A stretch of 64,000 nucleotides of DNA from Nonomuraea solani (GTDB lineage Bacteria; Actinomycetota; Actinomycetes; Streptosporangiales; Streptosporangiaceae). The position numbers and the translations under genes were made by a program. How positions within the stretch are numbered: the stretch's first letter is position 1; every line of letters begins with the position of its first letter. Location of the stretch: contig NZ_FNVT01000026.1 of assembly GCF_900108335.1 (NCBI RefSeq), forward strand, positions 1-64,000, read 5' to 3'. This document shows positions 35,329-44,004 of the stretch, piece by piece. The notes under the pieces were generated by a model. It was not told the origin of the DNA, ran no database searches, and was given only the letters and a program-made list of their open reading frames with translations.

Positions 35329-35695
35329 TCAGCTTCGACGGCGCAGCGGGGTGATGTTCGGTTCGGGCAGCTCCAGCTGCTTGCGCAGTTCCTGATTTTC
35401 CAGGGTGAGCTGGTGAACGGCCCGGACCTGCGCGGGAACGTCTTCCCTGATTTGGGCGAGTTCCTTATTCTTGTTCGCGATCGTCTTCTTCAGCTTCTTG
35501 ATCGTCTCCCGCAGCCGCACCTCGACGTCCGGGGTGACCCCGCGGGCTTGACCCGCCCTGAGAAGCGCTGCGTGAGCGCGTTGCGGGGGACGTCGACACC
35601 TGGGCCAGGGCGACGATGGTGAGGGCGCCGGTGGAGTTCTCTGGCGCGCCGGCCAGGATGCGGTCCATCGCAGCGCGGATGCGTGTCGGGGTCAA
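35329..35695 (-). pseudogene. Tn554 TnpC-like helical protein, decayed
   Basis: The minus strand spells in three successive frames AAMDRILAGAPENSTGALTI, then VPRNALTQR, then VEVRLRETIKKLKKTIANKN and LTLENQELRKQLELPEPN. An N-terminal HTH-like segment followed by a coiled coil is the layout of TnpC/DUF6262-type accessory proteins next to Tn554-like tyrosine recombinases. Two frameshifts inactivate it. Its 5' end runs directly into the rightward integrase gene. Confidence 0.55.
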
Positions 35696-36782
35696 GAAGA
35701 CGCGCATCGGACAACTCAACACCTTCCTGCGCGACGTCCGCAGACATGGCTGGGATGACACGCTGCCCAGCACCGCCGCCTTCTTCCCCGGCGACACCGC
35801 ACCGGTTCCCGAGAAGCTCAACCGCCGTCTGGCCGAATACGTCATGGCGCAGGTCGAGGCACCCGAGAACCTCGATCGTTGGCCCGACCCCGCCGGACGA
35901 CTGATCATCTTGATCCTCATCCGCTGCGGTCTGCGCATCTCCAGCGCCCTCGGGCTGGAGTTCGACTGTCTCCTGCACGACGGGCAGGGCGCCCCCTACC
36001 TGCGCTACCTCAACACCAAGATGAAACGCGAGGCGGCGGTCCCCATCGACGAGCGGCTCGAGGCCGACATCGTCGAACAGCAGCGCCGCGTCCTGCACCG
36101 GTGGCCCGACGGCATCCCACACCTGTTCCCACGGCCGAACTCCAACGCCACGGGACAGATCCCCGTGCAGCCCACCAGCTTCCGCGGCTCCCTGGACCGG
36201 TGGCTGAACAGCTGCGACATCCACGACGAGCACGGCCGCCCGGCGAAGCTGACCCCACATCAATGGCGGCACACGTTCGCCTGCCGTCTGATCAACCGCG
36301 ACGTCCCCCAGGAGGTCGTCCGTGTCCTGCTGGATCACGAGTCCCACAAGATGACGGCCCGCTACGCCAAGATCACCGACCAGACGGTCCGGCGGCACTG
36401 GGAACAGGCCACCAAGGTCAACGTCAACGGCGAACGCGTCACCCTCGATCCCGATGGCCCGCTCGCCCAGGCGCAGTGGGCCAAGACCCGCGTCGGCATG
36501 GCCACCCAGACCCTGCCCAACGGCCACTGCGGGCTTCCCGTCCAGAAGAGTTGTCCGCACGCCAATGCCTGTCTGACCTGCCCGGTCTTCATCACCGGCC
36601 CGGAGTTCCTCCCCGAGCTGCGCGAGCAGCACCGCCGGACCCTCACCCTCATCGACATCTCCACCGGCAAGGGCCAGACCCGCGTCGTCGAGATGAACCA
36701 GCAGGTCCTCGCCAATCTGGACCGCATGATCGGTGAGATCGAGAAGGACGACCTCACGCCGGGGGCAGCCGATGCGAGCTGA
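35679..36782 (+). CDS. Tn554 TnpB-like tyrosine recombinase, N-terminally truncated
   Basis: A tyrosine recombinase catalytic domain: Arg I in RCGLRISSALGLEFD, the HxxRH box in LTPHQWRHTFA, His in LLDHESHK and the nucleophile in TARYAKI. The C-terminus includes a Cys-rich PHANACLTCPVF stretch typical of TnpB of Tn554-like site-specific transposons. Family members are about 600-700 residues; only about 367 are available from ATG 35679, and homologous-looking sequence starts abruptly at RIGQLNTFLRDVRRHGWD, so the N-terminal region was lost at a recombination junction near 35695. Overlaps the following tnpC-like gene by 11 bp. TnpA is absent. Likely inactive alone. Confidence 0.75.
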   Translation: MRVGVKKTRIGQLNTFLRDVRRHGWDDTLPSTAAFFPGDTAPVPEKLNRRLAEYVMAQVEAPENLDRWPDPAGRLIILILIRCGLRISSALGLEFDCLLHDGQGAPYLRYLNTKMKREAAVPIDERLEADIVEQQRRVLHRWPDGIPHLFPRPNSNATGQIPVQPTSFRGSLDRWLNSCDIHDEHGRPAKLTPHQWRHTFACRLINRDVPQEVVRVLLDHESHKMTARYAKITDQTVRRHWEQATKVNVNGERVTLDPDGPLAQAQWAKTRVGMATQTLPNGHCGLPVQKSCPHANACLTCPVFITGPEFLPELREQHRRTLTLIDISTGKGQTRVVEMNQQVLANLDRMIGEIEKDDLTPGAADAS

Positions 36783-37218
36783 CAACACCCGTCACCTCCT
36801 CGCCGCGGCGCAGCGCCGAACAGAGCAGACTCGGACGCGGGCCCTGGCGGCCCTTCTCCGCATGGACGCCACCGGCAAGGCGGTCAATTTCGACACCGTC
36901 AGCCGTGAGGCGGGCGTCTCTCGATCCTGGCTCTACGCCCAAGACGACCTGCGAGCCGAGATTCAACGGCTTCGCAAACGCTCGCCTCAACCGGCCGGCT
37001 CTTCGCCACCGGAGCGTCAGCCCGCCTCCGAGGTCACTCTCCTTCGACGTCTGGAGGCTGCCACCACACGCATCCGAGCGCTCGAAGATGAGAACCGGCA
37101 GCTCCGCGACGCGTTGGCCCGCGCTCTCGGCGAGGTGCGGGCCCAGGAGATCCTCAGCCAGCCATGCACCCGCGACACGCCGAAGAAGAAATCCTCGAAA
37201 GTGGTCGGACCGTGCTGA
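36772..37218 (+). CDS. TnpC-like protein (DUF6262), 148 aa
   Basis: ATG 36772 inside the end of the recombinase gene. The protein has an N-terminal helical segment (NTRHLLAAAQRRTEQTRTRA), an HTH-like VNFDTVSREAGVSRSWLYAQ motif and a C-terminal coiled coil (ATTRIRALEDENRQLRDALA). This matches the TnpC partner of Tn554-family tyrosine recombinases, which influences transposition orientation and efficiency. Its last residues may be altered where an IS5 remnant begins just downstream. Confidence 0.75.
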   Translation: MRADNTRHLLAAAQRRTEQTRTRALAALLRMDATGKAVNFDTVSREAGVSRSWLYAQDDLRAEIQRLRKRSPQPAGSSPPERQPASEVTLLRRLEAATTRIRALEDENRQLRDALARALGEVRAQEILSQPCTRDTPKKKSSKVVGPC

Positions 37219-37289
37219 TCACACGCTGCGAATGCTTCGTCGGAGACACCGTCCGCCGCGCGGAGCACCAGGTCAACATAATGATCATT

Positions 37290-37682
37290 CCGAGAGCTCA
37301 AGATAAGGGCAGCAAGCGAGGCATTGTCACCGATACGCTCGGCGTCATCCTCGCCGTATTCGTCGCCGCCGCGAGCCTGTCCGACAACGTGATCGGAAAA
37401 AGTCTCTTAGATAAAACCAAAAGTCTCCACCCATCGATAACCAAAACCTGGGTCGACACCGGCTTCAAGAACGCTCTGATCGAACACGGCGCTAAACTCG
37501 GCATCGACGTCGAAGTCGTTCCCAGGAAAGCCGAAACGCGCGGATTCCACGTCGTAAAACGCCGCTGGGTCGTGGAAAGAAGTCTGGGCTGGCTCATGAT
37601 GTACCGTCGTTTAACCCGTGATTATGAGACTCTTCCCGCCAGCTCCCAAGCCATGATCCACATTGCGTCGATAACGACCTAA
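37290..37682 (+). pseudogene. IS5-family transposase C-terminal remnant
   Basis: Reads DKGSKRGIVTDTLGVILAVF, TWVDTGFKNALIEHGAKLG (second Asp) and VVKRRWVVERSLGWLMMYRRL (Glu), then a stop. The N-terminal half and first Asp are missing. It differs in sequence from the intact IS5 element at 31.2-32.3 kb and is a separate, older insertion with lower GC. Confidence 0.75.
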
Positions 37683-37946
37683 CCAAGCGAATAACGGACG
37701 AACGCACGCTAACCTGGCGAGGCACCTAATAGAACTTAAGCCGCAATCTACTCAAATCAAACGCCCTCTTAGAGGTCCCACCAGCGGCTGATCGCATCCA
37801 GGAGTGTGTGGTCGGCGACGGGGAGAGCGCGCCCAGGTAGTTGAGCAGGGCCTGTGCCAAGATCAACGCCTGGGAAGACGGCGTCTGCTGGGAGCGAACC
37901 CAGCCCCGCCCGAGCGCGTCGAGGCCCGAATAATTGAGGGCAGCAG
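37683..37946. other. Noncoding stretch between the IS5 remnant and the nuclease terminator
   Basis: A minus-strand reading contains LNYSGLDALGRGWVRSQQTP and ALILAQALLNYLGAL, coding-like but without a recognised family or start. I see nothing else supportable here. Confidence 0.25.
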
Positions 37947-37974
37947 TTCGCCCCACCTCTGCAGGTGGGGCGAA
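37947..37974 (-). terminator. Perfect 12-bp hairpin after the secreted nuclease gene
   Basis: TTCGCCCCACCT (37947-37958) pairs exactly with AGGTGGGGCGAA (37963-37974) around a 4-nt loop CTGC, 15 bp beyond the stop of the leftward gene. A strong factor-independent-like stem without a T-run. Confidence 0.8.
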
Positions 37975-37989
37975 CGTTTCCCTGCTGGG

Positions 37990-38922
37990 CTAGATGTACC
38001 CGCCGAGGAGTGCGTGGTCGCTCGAGCCGAGGTTCCATCGGATGGTAGCGTCGCGGCCGCACTCGACGGGTTTGGTCCTGAAGACGTAGTCGACCTTCCG
38101 TTCGAGACCGTTAACGCGCCTGTGTGTCGCCCGGTGCCTGCCGAAACAGATATCCCCCTCAGAGTTGTTGGCGAAGAAGTCGGCGCCGAAGTTGTTGGTG
38201 ATGCCGGACGGTGTCAAGTAGAAGTCGCCGCCCCAGTAGACCGAATCTCCAGTGGCGGCATGTATCCACGCGACAACGTTCCGCATTTCTTGGAACTGCC
38301 TCTTCTGGTACACCCCTCCTTCGCCGTCCAGTTGCTCATGCGGCGTTATGTGCGCGGAACATGCCTGGTACTTGTAGACGGATCGGATGCAGGCGAATCC
38401 GCGCTGCTCGTCAAAGGGATACTGATTCGCGTTGGCGAAGGCCCCGTGGACCTCGCTGAGCTTTCCGATTGCAAAGACGGCAACGCCGTAGCCCTGCCCG
38501 TCACATCCACCCGGGTTTTGATTGTGGAAGGAGACTTGGTAGTGCGGGTTCTTTTCCTCCCTGAGCCAGGCGGTCATGAGTAATACCTGGCCGAGGCAGG
38601 CTTCCTGCATCCCGATGGAGAGGGGGAGGTTGGATTGTGCGGTGATCGCGGACTTGAGCGGATTCAGGGCCTTCGCATGCCCTCCGTGTGTTCTGTTGCC
38701 GGAGATGTTGTGGGTCCATGTAGTGGGTCCAGGCTCGGCTGAGACCCATAAATTCGCTCGTTCGAAGGGTACGCCCGCCGAGAGTTGGCGGAGGTTGTGC
38801 GCCATGGCCTGCTGCCACGAGACGCCGTGCGGCGCCTGGAGCCGCGACGCCCCCGCGGGCGTGGCGCCGACCGCGCACAGCAGCATCACTACGGTCGCCA
38901 GAAGTATTGATCTTGTGGCCAC
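37990..38922 (-). CDS. Secreted endonuclease/exonuclease/phosphatase-fold protein, 310 aa
   Basis: ATG 38922 starts a signal peptide (MATRSILLATVVMLLCAVGA, cleavage after AGA). The mature part has the DNase I-like EEP layout: an N-terminal NLWVSAEPGP strand, SIGMQEACLGQVL with the catalytic Glu, a HNQNPGGCDGQGYGVAVFA region, WIHAATGDSVYWGGDFYLTP (the GDxN-like metal site, here GGDFY), and a terminal SDHALLGGYI with the catalytic His. Several cysteines fit an extracellular enzyme. EEP proteins cleave DNA, RNA or phosphoesters; the substrate here is unknown. It is divergent from an HTH-membrane protein gene that shares its 119-bp promoter region. Confidence 0.8.
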   Translation of the reverse strand: MATRSILLATVVMLLCAVGATPAGASRLQAPHGVSWQQAMAHNLRQLSAGVPFERANLWVSAEPGPTTWTHNISGNRTHGGHAKALNPLKSAITAQSNLPLSIGMQEACLGQVLLMTAWLREEKNPHYQVSFHNQNPGGCDGQGYGVAVFAIGKLSEVHGAFANANQYPFDEQRGFACIRSVYKYQACSAHITPHEQLDGEGGVYQKRQFQEMRNVVAWIHAATGDSVYWGGDFYLTPSGITNNFGADFFANNSEGDICFGRHRATHRRVNGLERKVDYVFRTKPVECGRDATIRWNLGSSDHALLGGYI

Positions 38923-39041
38923 TTGATTTTCCTTCCTGGAGGGTGATCTGCACTGCTAGCTGGCCACATTTGGTGGGCCTTGTCACCGCTTCTGGACTGC
39001 GAATCAATAGCAGCAACAAAGGCAACAACCGGGAGCGGGCC
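38923..39041. promoter_or_regulatory. Divergent promoter region
   Basis: 119 bp between the leftward secreted nuclease gene and the rightward HTH-membrane gene. GGAAGGAAAA on the minus strand just above 38922 and GGGAGCGGG at 39031-39039 are their ribosome binding sites. No clear palindrome. Confidence 0.5.
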
Positions 39042-39794
39042 ATGGCTCGAGGTGGACGCAAGGACCAGCCGATCGACCGGGGGTCGGGGCCCGTGGCGGA
39101 GTTCGTCGACGATCTACGACGGTTACGGGGTGAACTGTCGTTACAGGAGATCGGGCGGCGAATGCGCTATCACCCCAGCACGCTCTCCCGTCGCCTCAAT
39201 CCGGAGGAAATGCCGCCGCTGGACTTCGTGCGATCGTACGTTACGGCCTGTGACGGGGATTCCGTTGGCTGGGAGACCCGGTGGCGCCAGATCGCGGGCG
39301 AATCGCCTGTCGAGGAGCCGGCGCGGCGTACGTCCTGGAGGCTTCCGGTGGCCGTCGGGCTCGCCCTCGTGGTCGTCGTAGGGGGCGCCGGTTATCTCTG
39401 GCTCTCCGGCGGGAGGTCGGGCCCCGCGATCGCGGCGCGCGCCTCGGCTTCGCCTCCGGTCTCCCCAGACAGCGGCTTTTCCTGGCAGGTCAAGAACATG
39501 TACAAGCAGGTGACCTCCCGCGAGTGGACTCAGCAGACCGATGGCGACCTCGAGGTCTGGGCGAAGTTGGCGTGTCCCAGCGGGATGACCGAGTACTGGA
39601 TCGCGCTACGCCCGGGCGGCACGTCCGCCCGATTCGAGTGCAACGCCTGGCAGGTCCACACCTGGGCCGGACTGTCCGCCGGCCGCTACAACTTCGAGCT
39701 CTGGAAGGAGAACGACGGACGGGCCGTGTCCGGCGTCGGCGTCGTCCGGTCCACCTCCCCCATCGTTCAGCACACCAAAGCCCCGCCCCTCTGA
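39042..39794 (+). CDS. HTH (XRE-like) protein with one membrane span and extracytoplasmic domain, 250 aa
   Basis: ATG 39042, with GGGAGCGGG just upstream. Residues about 15-75 form a helix-turn-helix (FVDDLRRLRGELSLQEIGRR and YHPSTLSRRLNPEEMPPLDFV). One membrane span follows (VAVGLALVVVVGGAGYLWL, about 102-120), and then an exported domain with two Cys (LACPSG and FECNAWQ), an aromatic FSWQVKNMYKQV opening and a YNFELWKENDG strand. This layout fits a membrane-tethered sensor/regulator of the actinobacterial type, with an outside domain that could sense wall or small molecules. It may control the divergent secreted nuclease. Ligand unknown. Confidence 0.75.
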   Translation: MARGGRKDQPIDRGSGPVAEFVDDLRRLRGELSLQEIGRRMRYHPSTLSRRLNPEEMPPLDFVRSYVTACDGDSVGWETRWRQIAGESPVEEPARRTSWRLPVAVGLALVVVVGGAGYLWLSGGRSGPAIAARASASPPVSPDSGFSWQVKNMYKQVTSREWTQQTDGDLEVWAKLACPSGMTEYWIALRPGGTSARFECNAWQVHTWAGLSAGRYNFELWKENDGRAVSGVGVVRSTSPIVQHTKAPPL

Positions 39795-40080
39795 GCCTTG
39801 CGCTCCCGTGCAACGGCGTGAGGAGGGTCCCCACATATCTCCTTCGCGAGTCCGCTGAGCATTGTCACCGACAAAGGCGCTGATGCATTTCTCGCGCGCC
39901 GGTCTCGATCGGCAGGAGGGAGCGGCGTACTGATCGCGGGTGCCGGCAGCATCTCCAGCCTTCGCCTACCCAACGGGCAGGATTGGATCCATCGGTCGGA
40001 TGCGGGAGCTTCGCCGATCGCAGTCCCCGACTGGGGTGCCTCGCGCGACCACGGGCTCACGGAGCGACGGGGCGGTCTCA
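39795..40080. other. No recognisable gene
   Basis: Between the HTH-membrane gene and Ig-like remnants. Open frames on both strands lack family motifs and start signals; I see nothing I can support. Confidence 0.4.
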
Positions 40081-40450
40081 CCGGTAGTCATCGATCACGT
40101 ATCCCCGGCTGTAGTGAATGACCAGGTGTAGGGCGTCATGACGTTGCCCCAGCCATCCGTGGCGCCGCTCACCTCGACTCGGTACACCTTCGAGGCGGCG
40201 AGCGGCGAGGTCGGCGTGCAGGTCCATTCGGCGTTGTCGCTCGCCGTTGTTCCCTGCACGGTTGAGTCCTTGACTGTGATCCGAACGTCGGACACCGCCT
40301 CGTCGAAGCCACCTCGGCGGGGTCGATGCCATCCACCGTGGGCGGGTCGATGTCAGGGCCGCCCGTGGTGAACGACCAGTTGTGCGGGCCGGTTGCCCGG
40401 CCCTGGAGGCGTATCGTCGTGCAGGTCGGTGGTGGAGACGCTGGATTTGG
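40081..40450 (-). pseudogene. Ig-like (SbsA/DNRLRE-protein) remnant
   Basis: Two pieces on the minus strand resemble the Ig-like domain of the large secreted protein at 1.6-8.5 kb: one reads VRITVKDSTVQGTTASDNAEW and ends TPYTWSFTTAGD, the other TTIRLQGRATGPHNWSFTTGG and DPPTVDGIDPAE. TWSF and NWSF motifs mirror YTWSFRT there. They are in different frames with no start, so this is decayed coding DNA, possibly from a second secreted protein of the same class. Confidence 0.5.
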
Positions 40451-40539
40451 TGTTGACCGCCTGCAACTCCTGCAGCAGTTGTTCTTCGGTGATGTCGTGG
40501 CCGGGCTCGACCTCGCCCGGGACGCGGTCGCCGAGCTGC

Positions 40540-40803
40540 CCGAGTACGACCGCACCATCTTCGTGCGCTTCGACGCGGAGGCCGTACTCAGCGAGCCGTA
40601 TGTCCGGGTTTACGAGGGCGTCCACGCCGACCCCTCCTATGAGGCGAACCCGCTCTTCAGTCGCAACGCCTACCTCGACCGCGCCTCCGCCCAGGCGCGG
40701 CATCCCGGCTTCGTGGTCGTGTCCGCCGAGGAGGGACCGAAGCTCGTCGGCTACACCTACGGATTCACGATGGAGGCCGGACGCTGGTGGCGCGGTGCGC
40801 GCC
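40540..40803 (+). pseudogene. GNAT-like acetyltransferase N-terminal fragment
   Basis: About 85 codons reading LPEYDRTIFVRFDAEAVLSE, EGVHADPSYEANPLFSRNAY and FVVVSAEEGPKLVGYTYGF. The hydrophobic strand followed by LVGYTYGF resembles the N-terminal half of actinobacterial GNAT acetyltransferases. It has no start codon and runs into the reverse-strand oxidoreductase remnant. Confidence 0.45.
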
Positions 40804-40811
40804 GGTGCAGG

Positions 40812-41537
40812 TCATCCGGCGACGGTGAGCACGATCTTTCCGGTGGTACGGCCGGTCTCGCCGAGCTCGTGAGCCTTGGCCGCCTGCTCGAACGGCAGGA
40901 CGGTGTCGACCTCGACGCGCAGCCGCCCTGTCTCGACGAGCTCGGCGATCGTCGCCATCGCGGCGTTGTCCGGCTCGACGAGGACGGAGCCCGCCCAGAT
41001 GTCGCGCTCGCCGGCCTGCCGAAGGAGGCCCTCGTCAGGATCCGATGCGAGTTGGACAAGGGTGCCACCGTCCCGCAGCGTCCGCAGGAACGTACCCCGT
41101 AGTCACCACGGATGCTGTCGATGGCCAGGTCGATGTCGCGGACCGTCTCGGCGAAGTCCTCCTCGGTGTAGTCGATCACGTCGTCGGCGCCCAGTTCACG
41201 TACGAAGGCGTGCTTGGGCGTACGAGCGGTACCGATCACGTACGCGCCGAGATGCTTGGCGAGCTGCACGGCCAGATGGCCGACCCCGCCGGCCGCGGCG
41301 TGGATCAACACGCGCTGGCCCGGCTGCACGTTCGCGGTGTCGTACAGGACCTGCCACGCGGTGAGCGCCGCCAATGGCAGCGCCGCGGCGTGCACGTGGT
41401 CGAGGCCGGCCGGCTTACGGGTGAAGTGTCGTGACGGGGCGGTCACGTACTCCGCGTAGCCGCCGGCCTTGTGCGGGAAGCGCGGCATGCCGAAGACCTC
41501 GTCACCCGGCCGGAAGCGGGTGACCCGCTCGAAAACA
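40812..41537 (-). pseudogene. Medium-chain (zinc-type) quinone/alcohol dehydrogenase, truncated and frameshifted
   Basis: The minus strand reads RVTRFRPGDEVFGMPRFP, GGYAEYVTAPSRHFTRKPAG, AAALPLAALTAWQVLYDTA, then the NAD(P) fold VLIHAAAGGVGHLAVQLAKH and ELGADDVIDYTEEDFAE. Near 41085 a one-base loss shifts the frame; the continuation reads LRDGGTLVQLASDPDEGLL, RLRVEVDTVLPFEQAAKAH and TTGKIVLTVAG-stop. About 50 N-terminal codons are missing where the rve-type IS begins. A dead MDR-family oxidoreductase. Confidence 0.8.
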
Positions 41538-41601
41538 CGGGTTCGCGTTGTGAACTGGGGTTTTGCTGCGCGATCAGGGCGGTGGCTGCGACCATCGCGA
41601 T

Positions 41602-42690
41602 GTGGTGTTATCGCTTGTCTACCGGTTGATAAGGGGCTTGTTCGGCCTGCTGACGGTGCTGGTCCGTTCTGATCTGTCCAAGGATGTTGAGCTGCTGGTG
41701 CTCCGTCAGGAGAACCAGGTGCTCCGCCGGCAGCTCGGCGGCCAGCCGCGGTGGGATCACGCCGACCGGCTCTGGCTTGCAGCGTTGTCGCGGCTGATTT
41801 GCCGCCGTCGATGGGCGGAAGTCTTCCCCGTCACGCCAGCGACGATCTTGCGCTGGCACCGCACCCTCGTGGCACGTACATGGACCTTCACCGACAGGCG
41901 GCGCCCGGGACGGCCCTGCACTCGCCGGCCGGTCAAGGCACTGATCGTTCGGATGGCACGGGAGAACCCGACCTGGGGCCACAGAAGAATCCAAGGCGAG
42001 TTGGCGCGCCTGGGGTACCCGATCGCCGCCTCCACGGTGTGGGAGATCCTGCACACCGCCGGTATCGATCCGGCGCCCCGCCGGGCCGGGCCAACCTGGC
42101 GGCAGTTCCTGGCCGCTCAGGCCCACGCGATCATCGCGTGTGACTTCCTGGTGGTCGAGACCGTGCTGCTCAAGCGGCTGTGTGTGCTGGTCTTCATCGA
42201 GCATGGCACCCGGAAGCTGCACCTGGCCGGAGTAACCGCGCACCCGACCGGAGCATGGACGGCGCAGCAGGCCCGCAACCTGGTCATGGATCTGAGTGAC
42301 CGCATCGCCGGGCTGCGGTTCGTGATCCACGATCGGGATCCGCTCTTCACCTCCGCCTTTCGGGAGGTCTTCGAAGCTGAAGGGTTGCGGCTGGTCACCA
42401 CGCTGCCGCGGACGCCGAGGATGAACGCTATCTGCGAGCGGGTCATCGGCACCCTACGCCGCGAACTCCTGGACCGGATCCTGATCCTTGATGAACGCCA
42501 CCTGGCACTCGTGCTCCGCGAGTATCTGATCCACTACAACGGGCGCCGACCGCACCAGTCCCGACAGCAACGTCCCCCGGACATCGCAACGCAGCCTGCC
42601 CACGACGCGACCGACCTCAACGACCTACGATCCATCCACCGAAAACCCGTCGTCACAGGCACGATCAACGAATACCACCACGCCGCATAA
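41602..42690 (+). CDS. IS3/IS481-type transposase with rve integrase core, 362 aa
   Basis: GTG 41602 (or 41605). An N-terminal region with KDVELLVLRQENQVLRRQL and an HTH-like block (PTWGHRRIQGELARLGYPIA) precedes the integrase core: AIIACDFLVVETV (first Asp), LRFVIHDRDPLFTSAF (second Asp) and TPRMNAICERVIGTLRREL (Glu), ending YNGRRPHQSR and TINEYHHAA. All catalytic residues are present. It separates the MDR remnant from the Sel1-repeat gene and appears to have truncated both. A solitary rve transposase of this sort is common in actinomycetes. Confidence 0.85.
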   Translation: MVLSLVYRLIRGLFGLLTVLVRSDLSKDVELLVLRQENQVLRRQLGGQPRWDHADRLWLAALSRLICRRRWAEVFPVTPATILRWHRTLVARTWTFTDRRRPGRPCTRRPVKALIVRMARENPTWGHRRIQGELARLGYPIAASTVWEILHTAGIDPAPRRAGPTWRQFLAAQAHAIIACDFLVVETVLLKRLCVLVFIEHGTRKLHLAGVTAHPTGAWTAQQARNLVMDLSDRIAGLRFVIHDRDPLFTSAFREVFEAEGLRLVTTLPRTPRMNAICERVIGTLRRELLDRILILDERHLALVLREYLIHYNGRRPHQSRQQRPPDIATQPAHDATDLNDLRSIHRKPVVTGTINEYHHAA

Positions 42691-42768
42691 CCGCAGCTCA
42701 AGCCACGCAACTCAATATTCGAGCGGCACAGGCTGCGGCGCGGAGCCGAAGCCGGGGATCTTGGTGCG

Positions 42769-44004
42769 ATGGCCGGCTGGGGATGCGAACTTGAGGACGA
42801 TGGCGACCTGGACTCCGCACGTTACTGGTATGAACGATCCGCTCAATCTCCAAACGGCTGTGGTTCGCTCTTTCTCGGAACATTCCTGCGGAACCACGGA
42901 GACTTGGAAGGCGCGCGCGATCGGTTCCGAAAGGCAGTCGATCACGCCCAAGCCGAGGCCGCCTACGTCCTGCCTCACCTCGTAACCGATGACGGTGACC
43001 CAGACGCGCCGGGAAGGAAGATCCGTCAGACCTATCTCAATAACTTCGCCGATGCCGCTGCCAGGCTTGGCGAGGTACATCGCGCCTTGGGGGAGTCGGA
43101 CACGGCGTACACGTGGTTGAACCAAGCCGCTGGGCTCGGCAACATCCATGCCATGGCTCAACTTGGGGCGATGCTGTGGGACCTCGGCAGATACGACGAG
43201 GCCGTTCGCTGGCTTGAACCGGCCGCCGACGCCGGGGTCCACGACGCCATGTTCTACCTCGCCCTCATCATGGATGACCGCGGCAACACAGCACGTGCAG
43301 GAGCATGGCTGGCTAAAGCCGCCGACGGCGGCGCCCCGTACGCGATGGGCCGGTTCGCACTTCACCTGCTCGAACACGGAGACATCGATGAGGCAACGAG
43401 TTGGGCGCAACGAGCCCATGAGGCTGGCGATCCACTTATCGAGCATGCCTTCGCAACGGTCTCCGAACGCATGGGCCCAAGGGAGGAAGGGCCCCAATCT
43501 ACTAACAGCACGGGCGATATCCACTGGACGCCGTTTGAACACCCATGCGGATGTGTCATCGACTGGGGTTGGTCAAGCCAAGAGGCCGATCCGCGCTCCT
43601 TCATCGCGTGGTGCACGTACATCATCAATGAGGTCTGCCCGTGGCACGCTGAGGGTTCAACAATCGCCCCAGAAGCACGGAAGTCGATGGTTCTCCTGCA
43701 GTGGCGCGCTGGGCAGGGCGGCTTCTTTGCTCGCGAGGCAACCGGTCAGGATGTTGAACTAGGGCGCAGTCTAACTGAGAGCTTGCGGACTCTCATCGGA
43801 CAACTCGCATCCGCCACCCACAATTCGATTAAGGTAGGGGAGATCCCGGCGGCCTATAGCGCAGCGCTCAGGCGCCATGGCTTCGATCCTCGCTCCGCAT
43901 GGTTCGAGCAGCAGTTGACCGACATAATCCTCAACCGCGGAGAGTCAGCATTGGAGCCGCTGCTTCGTACTCTGGAAGCCCGCGAAGGGGATCCGGAACG
44001 ATAG
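42769..44004 (+). CDS. Sel1/TPR-repeat protein, probably N-terminally truncated, 411 aa
   Basis: Degenerate Sel1-like repeats of about 36 residues fill the N-terminal half: GCELEDDGDLDSARYWYERSA, TYTWLNQAAGLGN-HAMAQLGAML and YDEAVRWLEPAADAGVHDAMFYLA are clear. The C-terminal half has CGCVIDWGW and a W-rich segment without known family. ATG 42769 falls inside a repeat: codons upstream read RRGAEAGDLGAMAGW in frame, a normal Sel1 unit, until the IS end near 42710. The true start was therefore probably removed by the transposase insertion. Sel1 proteins are interaction scaffolds; such proteins often occur in defence islands, and Mokosh genes start 354 bp downstream. Confidence 0.65.
   Translation: MAGWGCELEDDGDLDSARYWYERSAQSPNGCGSLFLGTFLRNHGDLEGARDRFRKAVDHAQAEAAYVLPHLVTDDGDPDAPGRKIRQTYLNNFADAAARLGEVHRALGESDTAYTWLNQAAGLGNIHAMAQLGAMLWDLGRYDEAVRWLEPAADAGVHDAMFYLALIMDDRGNTARAGAWLAKAADGGAPYAMGRFALHLLEHGDIDEATSWAQRAHEAGDPLIEHAFATVSERMGPREEGPQSTNSTGDIHWTPFEHPCGCVIDWGWSSQEADPRSFIAWCTYIINEVCPWHAEGSTIAPEARKSMVLLQWRAGQGGFFAREATGQDVELGRSLTESLRTLIGQLASATHNSIKVGEIPAAYSAALRRHGFDPRSAWFEQQLTDIILNRGESALEPLLRTLEAREGDPER

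Noticed and set aside
35490..36788. A 432-codon minus-strand frame across the Tn554-like recombinase gene.
   Set aside because: Its sequence is a reverse shadow of the recombinase, whose catalytic motifs are clear on the plus strand. Only the last 200 bp overlaps a real TnpC-like relic.
41608..42330. Minus-strand frames under the rve-type transposase.
   Set aside because: Shadows of the transposase gene; no motif support.
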